The notes: generated by a model from the sequence alone, not told the origin. A stretch of 47,104 bases of DNA from Ramazzottius varieornatus (GCA_001949185.1 BDGG01000011.1:84145-131248); one strand, 5' to 3'. Shown: positions 10,282-21,670, counted from the stretch's first letter. A program made the numbers and translations.

Positions 10282-11702
10282 TCAAGGTTTTGTTGTGGTA
10301 GTAGTTTTGGCAGCCGCCTCAGCTGCCAAACGTGCCGCGATGATGTCTTTCAAAAAATTACTATATTGGGCCTGGTAGAAATTTCCGGCAACAGGTGCAC
10401 TAAGGTTGTGGTCCTTCGTAAACTTGCGCAAATCGAAGTTCGCGCGAGCGGTTTTGAGATTTTCAAAAGCTCCGTTGGACAGATCGATTTTCCCTTGTTG
10501 CTTGAAGATCATGGTCACATAGCGATGCAACCCTACAAGACAACATTAATATCGGTCCACAATCGGCTCGGAAACTAATTTCGGTACAAGACCAGTTTAA
10601 GTTAGAGCATTACCTGAGTTTGGACTTGGGCGGGAACCTACATAGGGCGTGATTACATCACCTTTGGCAACATCTTTTCCTGGGATGTTCACCACCAGCC
10701 AGTGATTTATGGGCCCTCTTGAACGATCTTGACGACTGGCAGCATCCAGGTCTGCAATGGGCGTACCCGTGAGAAGCCAAGTGGAATGTAGAAGTGCTCT
10801 CAGTTCAGTCCGTATTAATGGTACGAGGGAACGGTTGATGAGTTAGCCGGCCTGTGGTGGAGTTGCTGAAACAGCCAGCGCTTCCTAAGAGTAGGCCATC
10901 GAAAAGTCTTCTGGCTATACGGTGCGGCTAACTCAGCAACCGAAATTTGGGGTGGCTCAGTCAACAACCTTTCCCTCGTATTGATAAAGGAAGTTATGTA
11001 CACTACACTTACGATGGGTAATTATGGGACAGGCGGAAAGGACGGAAATTCAACCGTAGAAAAGTGTTGACAACTACATTAGTGTGAATCGGTCGTGTAC
11101 GTATGTGCTTCCGTACGGCCGTGGCGAAAAAGCCTGTCCCATAATTTTTACTGTCTCATAATCCCCCATCGTGCATGTATCTTGAGAAGAGATTGTGGTG
11201 ACGTCACTACGAAGGTGATCGCCAGCATGAGAAGCCAGAAGAATGAAGTCTGGAGAAGCTTACCTGTCATGCTCAAAGTGCAAAGGCTATTGTCGGCGGC
11301 CTTCCAGCTGATCGTGGCTGGTTGGACGTGTACAGTCTCGGGCTCCAGTTCATTTCCGCCGTCGACTGATTTTCCGGCTGGATAAGTAATCTGAAAAGAG
11401 ATCATCGTCTTGCAATCTGGGTTTTTCGTTCAAAGTGTAGCTGTGAGTGCAAATATAAATTGGAAAGCAAATCGTTCTAGATTGTCCCAAAATATCAACT
11501 CAAAAAGACAGCAGCTTACCTCTAGAGCTTCCGTGGGAGCCTGGTCAATGATATCCGGCACAATATTGTGCTTGATGAAAGCATCGCTGATCGCAGTAAT
11601 GCTGCTGGAATTATTCATGGCCTGTGCAAGGAAAGAATTTACACTCATAGAAACTAAAAGCACGCTGGCGAGGTAACTGCCATTAGAATTACGACGAGTC
11701 AT
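10282..11702 (-). CDS. Secreted phosphatidylethanolamine-binding protein (PEBP/RKIP family)
   Basis: Four exons join in phase: 11702-11520, 11390-11264, 10751-10614 and 10532-10282 (232 residues). Exon 1 gives a basic start, a hydrophobic signal peptide (YLASVLLVSMSVNSFLAQA) and HNIVPDIIDQAPTEALE, the usual PEBP opening. Exon 2 gives ITYPAGKSVDGGNEL, TVHVQPATISW and LCTLSMT. Exon 3 gives DLDAASRQDR, which matches the ligand-site DPDAPSR with two changes, then NHWLVVNIPGKDVAKGDVI and TPYVGSRPSPNSG. Exon 4 gives GLHRYVTMIFKQ, FDLRKFTKDHNL and APVAGNFYQAQYS. PEBPs bind phosphatidylethanolamine or small anions; cytosolic forms modulate Raf and secreted invertebrate forms exist. All four junctions have GT-AG sites and the residues across them match the family. 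Intron 2 carries two inverted-repeat elements. No disabling change was seen. Confidence 0.88.
10824..10978. mobile_element. TA-flanked MITE, family A copy 1 (in PEBP intron 2)
   Basis: The element is 155 bp with TA on both sides (10822-10823, 10979-10980). It starts CGAGGGAACGGTTGATGAGT and ends CAACCTTTCCCTCG. Inside the terminal repeat the motif GAGTTAGCC starts at position 17 and a diverged copy follows about 27 bp later. It has exactly the same length as the copy at 25588-25742. Confidence 0.85.
11011..11172. mobile_element. MITE, family E copy 1 (in PEBP intron 2)
   Basis: Inverted ends read ACGATGGGTAATTATGGGAC at the left and, reversed, ACGATGGGGGATTATGAGAC at the right. The interior (GACGGAAATTCAACCGTAGA, then TTAGTGTGAATCGGTCG) recurs on the opposite strand at 18455-18615 and as a diverged piece at 29183-29266. 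Confidence 0.7.
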
Positions 11703-11704
11703 CG

Positions 11705-12040
11705 TGATACGGCATTCGGCTAGATGATGCTCATCAAAATTTCATAGATGGCTTCAGGAAACCTACGTCATTCTGCACGAAAGAAACCAGTTTTATACCT
11801 TAAGCCAACAAGACACTTAGACTGAGAAGGATAAAAGTGAATGTCGAGACAACACCGTTGCACTTTAGCTGTTCCTCCGAGCGTTACGGTCCTCGGATAT
11901 TGGACTCTCAAATCGAAGGTCTTTTGTGCTACATCACAAGGATATCGACGTCACCAAAGCAAAAGTACAAGGAAACAACTGGGTAATTCACGTATGCTGC
12001 AAGAGACTGTTATAAAAGTGAATAAGCTGTCTTTGAGAAA
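11705..12040. other. Intergenic spacer between PEBP and rGC1
   Basis: It lies upstream of the PEBP start and downstream of the rGC1 stop. I see no further coding sequence. A promoter for the minus-strand PEBP gene should lie here, but I cannot point to a core element. Confidence 0.4.
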
Positions 12041-15000
12041 TTAACTAGTTTCGTAGCGTATGTGTTGAGGGGCAGTTATCTCAAAGTTGGTCAGAAACTC
12101 CAGATAGTCCTTGTCTTCAGAATCGGCGTTGAACAGCGAGCTCGATGGTTTTCGGCTTTCCCCCTTTGACTGCTGAAGGCCCTTCTCCATGGTGGTCGGC
12201 TGTTCGCTGCTTCCGTTGGGGTTCGACGGTGATTCGCATTTCGGTGGTTGTGCTGACATTCGTGACAGGCGCTGGATTAGCTCGAGCGGATCACTGATCT
12301 GTGAACTATCCATGAACTTCCTTAGCTCTCTGTCTTTCTTTTCTTCCAGGGTTGTCGTGCTCGGTGTGTCGGTGACAGAGCCTTCGTCGGGTTCCTCAGT
12401 GTACATCTTGAACTTTGGCTCGGCTTGAAGGGTTCTTTTGTCGTTTGAATCCGGCTGCTCTTCGTAGTCAACGTATTCCGTCGGAAGCCAATACGTCATT
12501 ATGGTCTCCTTTCTCTCCAATGGCATATCTCCTCGTGGCAGCAACGGGTATTGCAGGAGTTCGGCAGTGGCTTGACTGACTAGTATTCTGCTAGCTAAAC
12601 TCTGATCTTTCAAGTGCTGCACTGTTTTGATCGTTTCACCAAACCTATCAGAAGACATCACAACCCGATTTACTCCGCCGATCTGATGCGTTTAAAACCC
12701 AACACTGAGCGCGGGTAGACCAGCATCATTCTTGACTTACAGATGATACGTAGGAGCTTTCGAACCAACCACGCCCACCACAACTGGGCCTGCAACAGCA
12801 AAGATGACTGCTGGTGACAACATGGTCGTTCAAAAGATTCAGTACCTGTGTGGACACCAATCCGCAAATCAGTGGCTTGCCGGAAATCGAACTCACTGTA
12901 GGTTTTCATCAGCTTCATGGTCATAGTGCATATTACTTCCGCGTGCTGCCCGCTGTTCCTCACAGGCACTCCGCTGACAATCTTAGATTCATAAACTTTT
13001 AAATGTACGCATATCTCAGGTCTTTGGTACGAAAGTACGATAAGGCAGAGAGCCAAGTCGAGGTTTCGCGGGAACATTGCAGTCTTACCAGAAAAAAATC
13101 GCAGACGGTCCGAACCCTGTAGACGTCGTATACCGCGATCAGCGGGTCCAGAAGGGCATGAAGGTTATTCAAGAATAGAACAACGTCTTTCGGACTTTCA
13201 AACTGCACCAGTTCAGCGAAGCCGTCAATATCGCTGGAGTATATGGTGACACTTTGGAACAGCTCCGGTTCCACACGAACGTGACAACGCAGTGCTTCTA
13301 CGATGATCCTACCCAGCCGAAGCCGATCAAATTAGCTTTACGGTATACGAAGTGAAAACTTGCCCACTTACGCAGGCATCATCTCCGCACGCAAAGTGAC
13401 ACCAAAGGTTTCTTCGTCCGACAATTGACGTGTCTGCAGTGCCACCTTGATTTCCAGCTCTTGAGCATACCGCTCCAATCGAAGCAAGGATCGCTCAGTC
13501 ATCGACTGCCCCGAAACAACCGGGAAGAATGCGAAGAACTTGTCGTACATTTCCGTCAGTCGCGGTCGTTGAGAGGGAATGTCGTTCCAGCAGTTTGAGA
13601 TCATGTTTTGGACCTGTAGCGGCACGAATTCAGCGTCTGAATCGATGAAAAAGGGTGATGGTCGGAGACGTTCAAATCGGCGATCTTGACCTCTGGGTCT
13701 GAGTAACTGCCGGTTGGTTAGGACTTCGTAGAGTACGATGCCAAGTGAATAAATGTCGGCTCTCCGTTCCGCGTCCAAGTCGATTTCATGCAGTTCGATG
13801 TCGTGCTCGGGTGGTCGCCAGAGATTACTCCAGGTTGAGGCCTGTCGTTCGTCTTGTTCCCTAAGAATACTCTGAATGCTTTGATAGCCTGTCTTGGCTA
13901 TTTTTAGAAGGAAGCGGCCCGTGATGAGGCAACAAAGACCATTGAGCTTCCCGTGGAAACGGAGAGAGGATCCATGAATGTAAAGAAGACCCTACGAAAA
14001 CAGGCTTAGCTCAGCTGGGAGCAGCCAGTGAGTGCGTTCCAACCTTTAGCACATCTTGCGCGAAGGTAATCTGGAAATCTTTGTCAAGTGGCCCAGTACG
14101 GAATATAAAGTCATGCAGCGTCCCGCGCGAGCAGTAGTCGTCGGCCAACAGGTACGACGTTGAGTCCACGGAGGCACATGCCCCCAGAAAGACATTGATA
14201 TTTTCGTGGCGCAATGAGTAAAGCTGGAACAAAAAAACCCAACAAACGCATGCAAAGTTTTTGTTTTGTTTGACACACTAGCTTACCGCATGGCAAATGG
14301 ATGACAGCTGTTGGTTTTTGCGAAAGTCGGCGGTCTGAATACTGCATGGAATTACGGTGACCCATAGCTCAAATGAGTTGTACTGCGCTCGACCAGATGA
14401 CAACTTGTCCTGCAGAGAATATAACTGTTTTATTGGCAGTCGTAACAGACGCTAAGTTGGAGATATGTAAAGGCTCGCCGGACCGAGGAACCAATCTGAT
14501 CTTACGGTAACAGAAGCTCCATCGTCATCTGTCGAATTTTCCAAAGTTGAGGCTGGAAGCATGAGCAGGGTGGGCGTAGATTTTAGCAACCACGGACGAC
14601 CAACGTCCTTCAAACTTCGGTATATCTTCCTAGACGAAGTACTTGGGCGTGTCTGGCTCTTTACATCCCAAAGAAGTCTACGGACGAACGTACCTTGCAG
14701 TGGTCCACAGTATAGTGAGCACCAGAGAGCCACCTATGGTGCTGACAATCGCGCTGTATATTTTTCTTGTCTCTAGAAAAGACATTCACCCGTTTTTGAT
14801 TTCACATACAAATAAGCACGTATCTTCTTGTAGGTATCTTCTTGTAGGTGTACCGCTTTCTTAATCAACGAACCCTGGATCAAGCAGAGACCATCTCTGC
14901 CAGAAAACCCGCAGATCGGCACATCGAGCGGTGGCGCGCGACGGCTGTTTGGCCAGTCCGGTCGGAACGCTTCTGACCATTGAATTGTCCGACTTGTTGG

Positions 15001-17627
15001 ATTATAGAAGCCCGAGACCTACAGAAACCGATGACGTTTTAATGGTGTGGAGCCTTCTTCCCTCCAGTACAAAACCCCGCGAGGAAATCCCGGGAACTCT
15101 AATCTCGTACTGCACATATCCCGCGATGTAAAAGTCCCGGGTTTTTGGTACAAAACATGAAATCTCGCGGAACCTGAATCGCGTACGACATATATCTCGG
15201 GTTAACAAAAATCCCGGAAACTGCATTCAAGTTAAGAACTACTTTCACGATTTGGTGAAACGTGGTTTACGCCTTAATTGAAATACACTCGCTTTGACTC
15301 TCGTAAGTATCGCGTTATTTTTAAGACCTGACGGTACGAACTCCCTAAACTACTCAATTTATCCTGTCTCCACCGATGTGTCTCGAATCAGCAGGCTAAT
15401 TAATCTTGCGTCGAGTGCGACCGTTATAGATCGAATTTGTTAGTGTATCCTGATCGCTTCCATAAGTTCAATTCAGTGGTCTATCTGCCTCTTTTCGCGT
15501 TTTCAAAACCGCGACGATACCCACGACGTCTAACGACAGCGTTGCTTTGCTGGCCAGTGATAGCGCTGTGGACTTATGGATGGGCTGGATAAGTAGTCTG
15601 TTAAGTCGCATAAAGGTGCAAGGAATGTTTACTTTTGTTGCACGCTATGAAAGTTTCCTGCTCTTCGTGATTTGTTCATGCTTCCATGTTGTCAGTTCCC
15701 CGGGATCTGCCAAGCAAGAACCATTTCACGCGTATCCGGCAGTCCCGGGATTTCGATTTTGAAGTTTACCGGGATTTAGGTGGCACGAGATTTGATACCA
15801 CCGGGATTTGCTACGTGAGAGATTTTAGTTCAACGGGATTTTAGTTGCCCGAGATTTATTTCTACCGGAAGCTCATCCCGAAAGAACGGCTCGCGGGATT
15901 TCGCAATCCCGAGATTTCGAACCGGTACTGTTTTAATGAGCGGAAGTGTAATGTAGAGAAGGAGGGTTTACCTGCATACTTCCGGTCGACACATTGTACG
16001 AGAAAAGGGCCCAGTGTAGGTCCCGTGTGCGATCCCCGTCAAAGTACACTGGCTTGCCGCCCAGCCGAAACGTTCGGTTGGCGACCTGTCTGGCTAGCCA
16101 GCTTCCGCTACAGTAACGAGTACTCTGAAGGAGGTCTCCGTAGCTTTCAATCAACAGCTGCGTGTAAACTTCTACCATGTCGAAAATCGGTCGCTTGTCA
16201 AAGTACGGCGGCGGCGCAGACGTTGGCTGAGAAAGAACGCTCTCTTATTTATATGAAAATTCTCATCGGGATCAAAAGTGATCATCAGAGATTCTAACAC
16301 CGTCTTACTTGTGTTCGAATCTGAGCTCCGTTCAGACCTGAATCTGTTGAAGTGGTTTGCTGCGTCGTTGTAAATGCCAGCAAAGATCGATATGCGGCCA
16401 ATTCCTGGTTCGAAAGAAGAAAATTCACCCACCCAATTTTTCAATTGTATCTGGAAGGTAATCAGATATTCTCCTACAGCAGAGGAAGTATTCCTGAGGT
16501 CCGGCATCTCCCCGGGAAGTTCCGAATCCGTCAGTTGAAAAGAGATGAATGCCTGTGAACAACCCGGACGTGCCATGGAGTCTCGTTTACCAATGGGGTG
16601 TCGAGGATAGCAATGCGAGACTTACGTATTCTCCGTTAGTCATTCCAAGTTCAGTAGCGGCTTTCTGGATATTAAAGATACAGAAAGCACGGGTTTAAGT
16701 TTTTATCAGAATGAGTTTCTCGACCAAATTTACCAAAAGCTCCATCGCCACCGAAGCTCGACAGCCGAGTAAGAATACTGAAATAAATTAAGACACGATG
16801 AAGATGGCACTTCGCAGTAGCGTATCACGGTACTTCCCAGCGGGAACAATGTGGGGTAATCCCTGCTGCTGGGAAGCATAAACAGTTCGCTGCAACGCAA
16901 GACCACTTGTACATCAGTATACGGTAAATAACCGTGAATAAAATTTTTGTTTATCGTATACTTATCTTACCTTGTGAAGGTGGGTATGTTCCATCCTGCA
17001 AAGTTGAAATCACCACTATGCCATTACCACAGTTCATTATTAAGCGGGGCCTTTGCCGTTACCCTCAGACATTGAAAGTTTAGAACTGGAGTAAGATATG
17101 GTTACTGGTTTGGTTCCTAGGTTTGGTACTTTACCTTTGTTGAGTTGTAGAACCTCATCAGAGACTCCGCAGTCTGCGGAAAGGATAAGTCAAATGAACC
17201 AGCCAAACACAAAGTCGCCAACGACCGTCCTATTGCTGGCGCCAAGTGAGACCTATTAGGAGTGGTGGGGCGTACCTGCAGACATTAACGCATAACAAAT
17301 TCCTGGTTTGGTTCCAACGCGGTAGTACAATTCGGCTGCGATCCGCGCCATGTCGTCTTTGCTCTCCTGACAGGTCCGATACGAAGAACTGTGTGGGTAT
17401 GACAAGACGGAGATGGCAAAGATACCACGATACTTAGCTCGAGCATCCTCCACTGCACTGCTGAAAGTGGAACTTTGCCGGTACGACGAAACATTTAAAC
17501 GCGATTCGGGAGTTACATTCAAGATCACAACTTCCAACGCAAAAGCAACAATGCAACGATACAGAAGAAAAATTATCACTGCGTAAAGCAGAAGTCGCTT
17601 TCTGATTCTCGGCCGACGACAGTTCAT
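12041..17627 (-). CDS. Receptor guanylate cyclase rGC1, catalytic site degenerate
   Basis: Order: signal peptide and ligand-binding (ANF receptor) domain, membrane helix (IYSAIVSTIGGSLVLTIL), kinase-homology domain (RHENINVFLGACAS; FHGKLNG; LWRPPE; ADIYSLGIVLYEVL), coiled-coil linker (ERSLLRLERYAQELE), class III cyclase domain, acidic tail. Exons by splice signals and phase: 17627-17276, 17173-17135, a piece at about 16920-16790, 16664-16626, 16552 to about 16300, 16226-15972, 15018-14874, 14772-14694, 14629-14506, 14409-14287, 14223-14044, 13991-13372, 13308-13089, 12981-12846, 12789-12741, 12644-12041. From 15018 to the stop all phases agree and no stop interrupts. Both metal Asp remain (SSDIDGF, CDFFL). 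The guanine-site Glu of K-V-E-T is Arg, the Cys of RYCLFGD is His, and NTASR reads KTVQH. Exons 3-4 of the ectodomain seem partly lost. Expressed pseudoenzyme or early pseudogene are both possible. Confidence 0.8.
15065..15935. mobile_element. Fold-back element with 16-nt subrepeat arms (rGC1 intron)
   Basis: The left arm (about 15070-15220) carries ATC(C/T)CG motifs starting at 15087, 15102, 15118, 15134, 15162, 15178, 15194 and 15211. The right arm (about 15745-15920) carries the reverse, with GATT at 15749, 15773, 15789, 15805, 15821, 15837, 15853, 15897 and 15913. Steps are almost always 16, and one step near 28 occurs in both arms. The 500-bp centre has no transposase-like frame. Drosophila Foldback and Galileo elements also have arms made of short subrepeats, but I cannot claim homology. 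Confidence 0.65.
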
Positions 17628-17639
17628 TGTAAAACATCT

Positions 17640-18450
17640 AGCGTAACTGACTTGACGAGATCGAATTGAAATAGTACAAAGCTTCCATGCAGCCTCAATT
17701 GTAGCTCGCCAAGCCGACCCGGGCCCAGCAGTTAGTTCCTGGTGGCATCTCTGTCCAAGTGCAAGGCGAGGTGGCTGACGCTGCGCCAGGAGCTTTGTGA
17801 AGACGGGTTACAGGATCTTGTTATTCGAGTCTGTGGTGTCGCATTCTCTTCGTAGGTGTGTGCGCAGTCGGAAGACTTGCTGTTGACACTGTAGGCTTTA
17901 CTCATGCATTTAGGAGTCGAACACATCTATCATAACCCATTGTGCAGGCGTTTGTCGCACTTATGTTCCAGAGCGCAATACAACTACAGCAGGTGCAAAG
18001 AAATGGTTCTCAAGAGATGCTTCCACTGCATGGGTAAGATTTTTGTTGCTTCGGGGTTTGGCTCTCAAAATTCTTGAGAAGATATTTTATCTTACTTTTT
18101 TTCCCAGATTCTCCACCAGCTTCCGTAATATTCATCAGTAATCTTTTATCGTTCAGTTAGTGCAGTACTAGCTCCTTGTCTGCCAAGCTTTCCATGTCGG
18201 CCGAGTACCGACGTGCTCACTGCGAGTACAGAACTTTAACTGGTGGAATGGGGTGACCCAAATCAGCCGATGGGCAATTTTCAAACTTTTGGAATTAGGA
18301 AGATTGGCAGCCACGAAGGCCAATTCGGAAAACGTAGCCCCGGCCATTTTGATTTTTTCTGGATGCGCCGGTAATAGCCAAATTTGACCACAGGCCAAAT
18401 CTCGGTAGAGGAGAACTCTCTTCGGTTTTTCTGAACAGATGCTGGGTGCG
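17640..18450. other. No gene recognised
   Basis: Upstream of rGC1. Frames are short and unspliced-looking. I see no recognisable protein or repeat. Confidence 0.4.
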
Positions 18451-18454
18451 TACA

Positions 18455-18615
18455 CGCACGATAGGTAGTTATGGGACACCAAGAATTATGGGACAGACCT
18501 TTTCGCTACGGCATTACGGAAGCACGTACGGAGTCTACGGACTCGACCGATTCGCACTAACGTACTTCTCAACTCTTTTCTACGGTTAAATTTCCGTTTT
18601 TCCGTCTTTTCCAAC
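18455..18615. repeat. Family E element, copy 2 (truncated)
   Basis: It is the reverse-strand relative of 11011-11172. TTATGGGACA tips appear twice at 18471-18500, then GCGAATCGG-type and TTCTACGGTTAAATTTCCG blocks follow in the same order. The far inverted end is missing. Confidence 0.6.
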
Positions 18616-18684
18616 AATACAACAGATTGTCACTGAAATTCAGATTTGTTTTCCGAGGAAATGTTTTTAGGGCAAAGTGATCAT

Positions 18685-18845
18685 CGGGCATCGGGGCTGA
18701 AGTTATGAGGGTTCGTGACCGTTAGGGGTCACAGCTGTTCGGGGCCATAGTTCTTCGGGGATAAGGACATATTTTAGGGGCAGGTGCAGTTCGGGTGAGA
18801 AGTTGTTAGGGGAAAACGTTTTTCGGGTCCATGGTTCTTCGAAGC
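18685..18845 (+). repeat. G-run array with exact 16-nt period
   Basis: Runs of three or four G start at 18693, 18709, 18725, 18741, 18757, 18777, 18793, 18809 and 18825, with a single G in phase at 18841. The runs sit mostly in TTAGGGG or TTCGGGG contexts. Eight of nine steps are exactly 16. The bases between are not conserved. No inverted partner was found nearby. Confidence 0.65.
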
Positions 18846-18934
18846 CACACTTAGGACGAGTTGGAGTTAGGGGATAACGTACCCCACCAAGTGCACTATC
18901 AGTATGTAAACCTGCTAATGGCATCTCTAACCTG

Positions 18935-19345
18935 TGAAAAACCAAGCGAAAACAAGCAGCAGGTACGGTGGAGCTCTGGAAGAGGCGAAGGATGTGAAGG
19001 GAAGAGGCAGTGCCGCCAAGAAGACAGGAATCTCCAAGCAAACGATGGCGGGAGGCAGGCAAGCAAACACTTGGTTTCGACCGGCTAGCCTGAAATCAGA
19101 GCAGTCAGGTACCTAAATGATCCACCGTTCATCCCATGGCGACTTCCACGGAAAAGTCGATCACTCACCTGAGCAAGGAGAACGGGGAGAAAGCGAGGCC
19201 AGAAGACACGAACACCAAACACGAGATAGTAGGACGAGTCAGGCAGGCTAACACGACGCTCTGTCGGCTAACCTGAAACAACAGCAGCGGGGTTGTCAGT
19301 AATGCACCACACATCCTTAGACGAGTTCCGTGAAGCTCGGTCACT
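18935..19345. repeat. Degenerate tandem duplication, about 205 bp per unit
   Basis: Unit 1 ends with GGCAGGCAAGCAAACAC, CCGGCTAGCCTGAAATCAGA, TGATCCACCGTTCATCC and AAGTCGATCACTCAC. Unit 2 ends with GTCAGGCAGGCTAACACGAC, GTCGGCTAACCTGAAACAAC, TAATGCACCACACATCC and AGCTCGGTCACTTGC. The order is kept but identity is modest. No coding role is visible. Confidence 0.5.
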
Positions 19346-20867
19346 TGCTTTATCTAGGACAGCAAGGGGAAAGTGAGACAGTGTAACTGGAACATCGGGA
19401 GACAAGAAAAAGGTTGAAAAGCATGGAAAGTCTGATGCCATACCGTATCAGACTGAATCCAACAATCAAATGTTCAGAGATCTCTGGTGCGGTACAGCCT
19501 TCCCTGATGCCACAAGCCTTTTTTCCATTGAAAACAAATAACGTTTCTGTGATCAACCCTCCAGAAACCATCAGCTTCTCAGTGACGCTGAGGTTTTAAC
19601 GAGGGATACTCGATGTGCCAACCTCACACCAGCATAAACCATAAACAAATCCAAACGGTTCTGTGATTTCACCCCACGGGAAGGTGGAGCCTAGTAAGAC
19701 TTGGTTTTGATTGGTAGTTGGCTTGCTTCCCGTCGCTTGCTGATTTTCGCGAAACTTCGTTTTCGGAATTTCAGCAGAAGTCCGACATTTTGTTCGTCTC
19801 CATCATCTTGACTTGCAACAGGAACGGAATGCCGGAGGCACAGAGCGAAAGGATAACGACGGAATCGGAGGAGCTGACTCTCTGCAGCTACCACGCTCGA
19901 CAGTGGTGACTGAGTCAGCTGAAGGACTGATACCTGAGCCGATTTCTAAGGTGAAGTTTGCTCTCCATGTCCATTAATCATCTTAGAAAGGGGTCAAGCA
20001 ACCTCGAGATGCCTGCCATATCGCTTCTGCGACTTGCTTGCTGTGTTACAGGTACGGAAAAGAGACTGAGAACGTCTGCTCCCTTGCGATATCGCTCAGT
20101 AGCCATCAATCAATCAAGTGAGTGATGATGCTTGTGGGCTGTGGAGTGTGGATGATGGATTTATATTTTGTCAGAATTTAGAAGTTTGGTACTGCCGGTT
20201 GTTCTTTCAGATTCTACCTGGGGATTCCTTCTTCTATCTTGTAAACTCTGTTAACCTGGATGTCGCAGAAGAGCATGTTGGTGGAAGCAGGCTGCACATC
20301 ACCCTCGAATTTTGTTTTGCCTCGTGTATTGTTATCTTCTCAGACTTCGAGCGATATCGCTTCATGTTTCGTGGTTCTTCAGACTCTTGTCAGTTTTCCA
20401 AATCCATACCTGACTTCCTGCGTCCTTTCTTTTTGTTTTGTCTTTGTGGTTTGGTGAAGTAAAGAACGGTGGAACCGAAAACAAGAAAAATTATCTTTTT
20501 GGGTTTCATTCGGGTTTCATTCCCAGTAAAAACCATGAAAAATTCATAACGTTTTCATGCCCCATAAACTTATTTTTCCCAGCGGTAAATCAGTAATGTC
20601 ATTTTCATGTCAATTTTTAGGTTCCCTGTGGGTTTGTGCCTGGACCATAGCTGAAACCTCAAGGATTCCAGGAGGTTTCAGCGATGGATCTGAAGGCCGT
20701 GGCAACAGGGCTTGGGTAAGATTTCCCAAAAGCTAACGCCATTTTACCCGTTCGAACAATCAATGCTGCGGGACTGTGCAGGATACATGAACCCTGGCTA
20801 TGGGTTCAGCCGCTTCAGCACATATGGAGCCAGGAGGCTAAAGAGAAGGTCAAAGAGGCCCGCCTTG

Positions 20868-21408
20868 CAAGGGGATTTTTCCAATCCACCGCCTCTGATC
20901 CTCAAACCGATATGCCAGGTCGATAGAAAAAAGTTTTTCTATCGTCTAAGCCAAAAATCTAGTCATCGTTCCGTTCCTGGAATAAACTAGAGGGTTCAGA
21001 AGTGATAGTCCACTGACCGCTAAAATGCGCCACGATGACGTAAAAGTTTATTGATTGCCACTTTGATTGACCACAAAGCGATCAGCTGATCCTCGTACTG
21101 TTGACTTTGCCCGCACTACACGCCTGAACATGCTAGAAACACACAAAAGCAAGCCTTCCGCTGCACAGTCAACAGTACGGGCCATCAGCTGATCGCTTTG
21201 CGGTCAATCAAAGTGGCAATCAATAAACTTTTACGTCATCGCGGCGCACTTTAGCGCTCAATGGACTATCACTTCCGAGCCTCCAGTTTATTCCAGGAAC
21301 GGAATGATGACTGGGTTTTCGGCTCAGACGATAGAGGAAACTCTTCTCTATCAACCTGGCATGTCGGTTTGAGGATGAGAGGCAGCGGATTGAAAAAATC
21401 CCTTTGTT
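20868..21408. mobile_element. Inner palindrome nested in the giant fold-back
   Basis: Arms of about 240 bp (20868-21106 and 21167-21408) pair from GGGATTTTTCCAATCC at the outside to GTACTGTTGACT / AGTCAACAGTAC inside, leaving a 60-base loop. Matching blocks include TTTATTCCAGGAACGGAA and its reverse, and ATCAGCTGAT on both sides. Identity is clearly higher than in the outer arms, so it is probably younger. Confidence 0.8.
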
Positions 21409-21670
21409 AGGTTATGCATGGATTAAATTTTGCGCCCGCTGAGTGCATGGCAGGCACGGAACGGAATGAGTCGTCTTGCCATTGAAGTTTCCATTGCACT
21501 CCCTACGGTGTCTACGGCACCTCAATAAAACCTAATAAACTCAAGTCTATCGGACATGAAGGTTCCTGACTTGCACCAAATAGCCAGAAAATTGCCACCG
21601 TATAGAACCCCGACGTGGCCCAGATTTCTCTCTAACGGAATTAAGGATTCAAGTCTCCACACGCTCTCCG

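Noticed and set aside
15547-15762. A coding frame in the centre of the 16-nt fold-back
   Set aside because: 71 codons with no motif, and it runs into the subrepeat arm.
18685-18845. Telomere repeat or internal telomeric tract (TTAGGG)
   Set aside because: The G-runs are spaced at 16 nt with variable bases between, and TTAGGG is not repeated head to tail.
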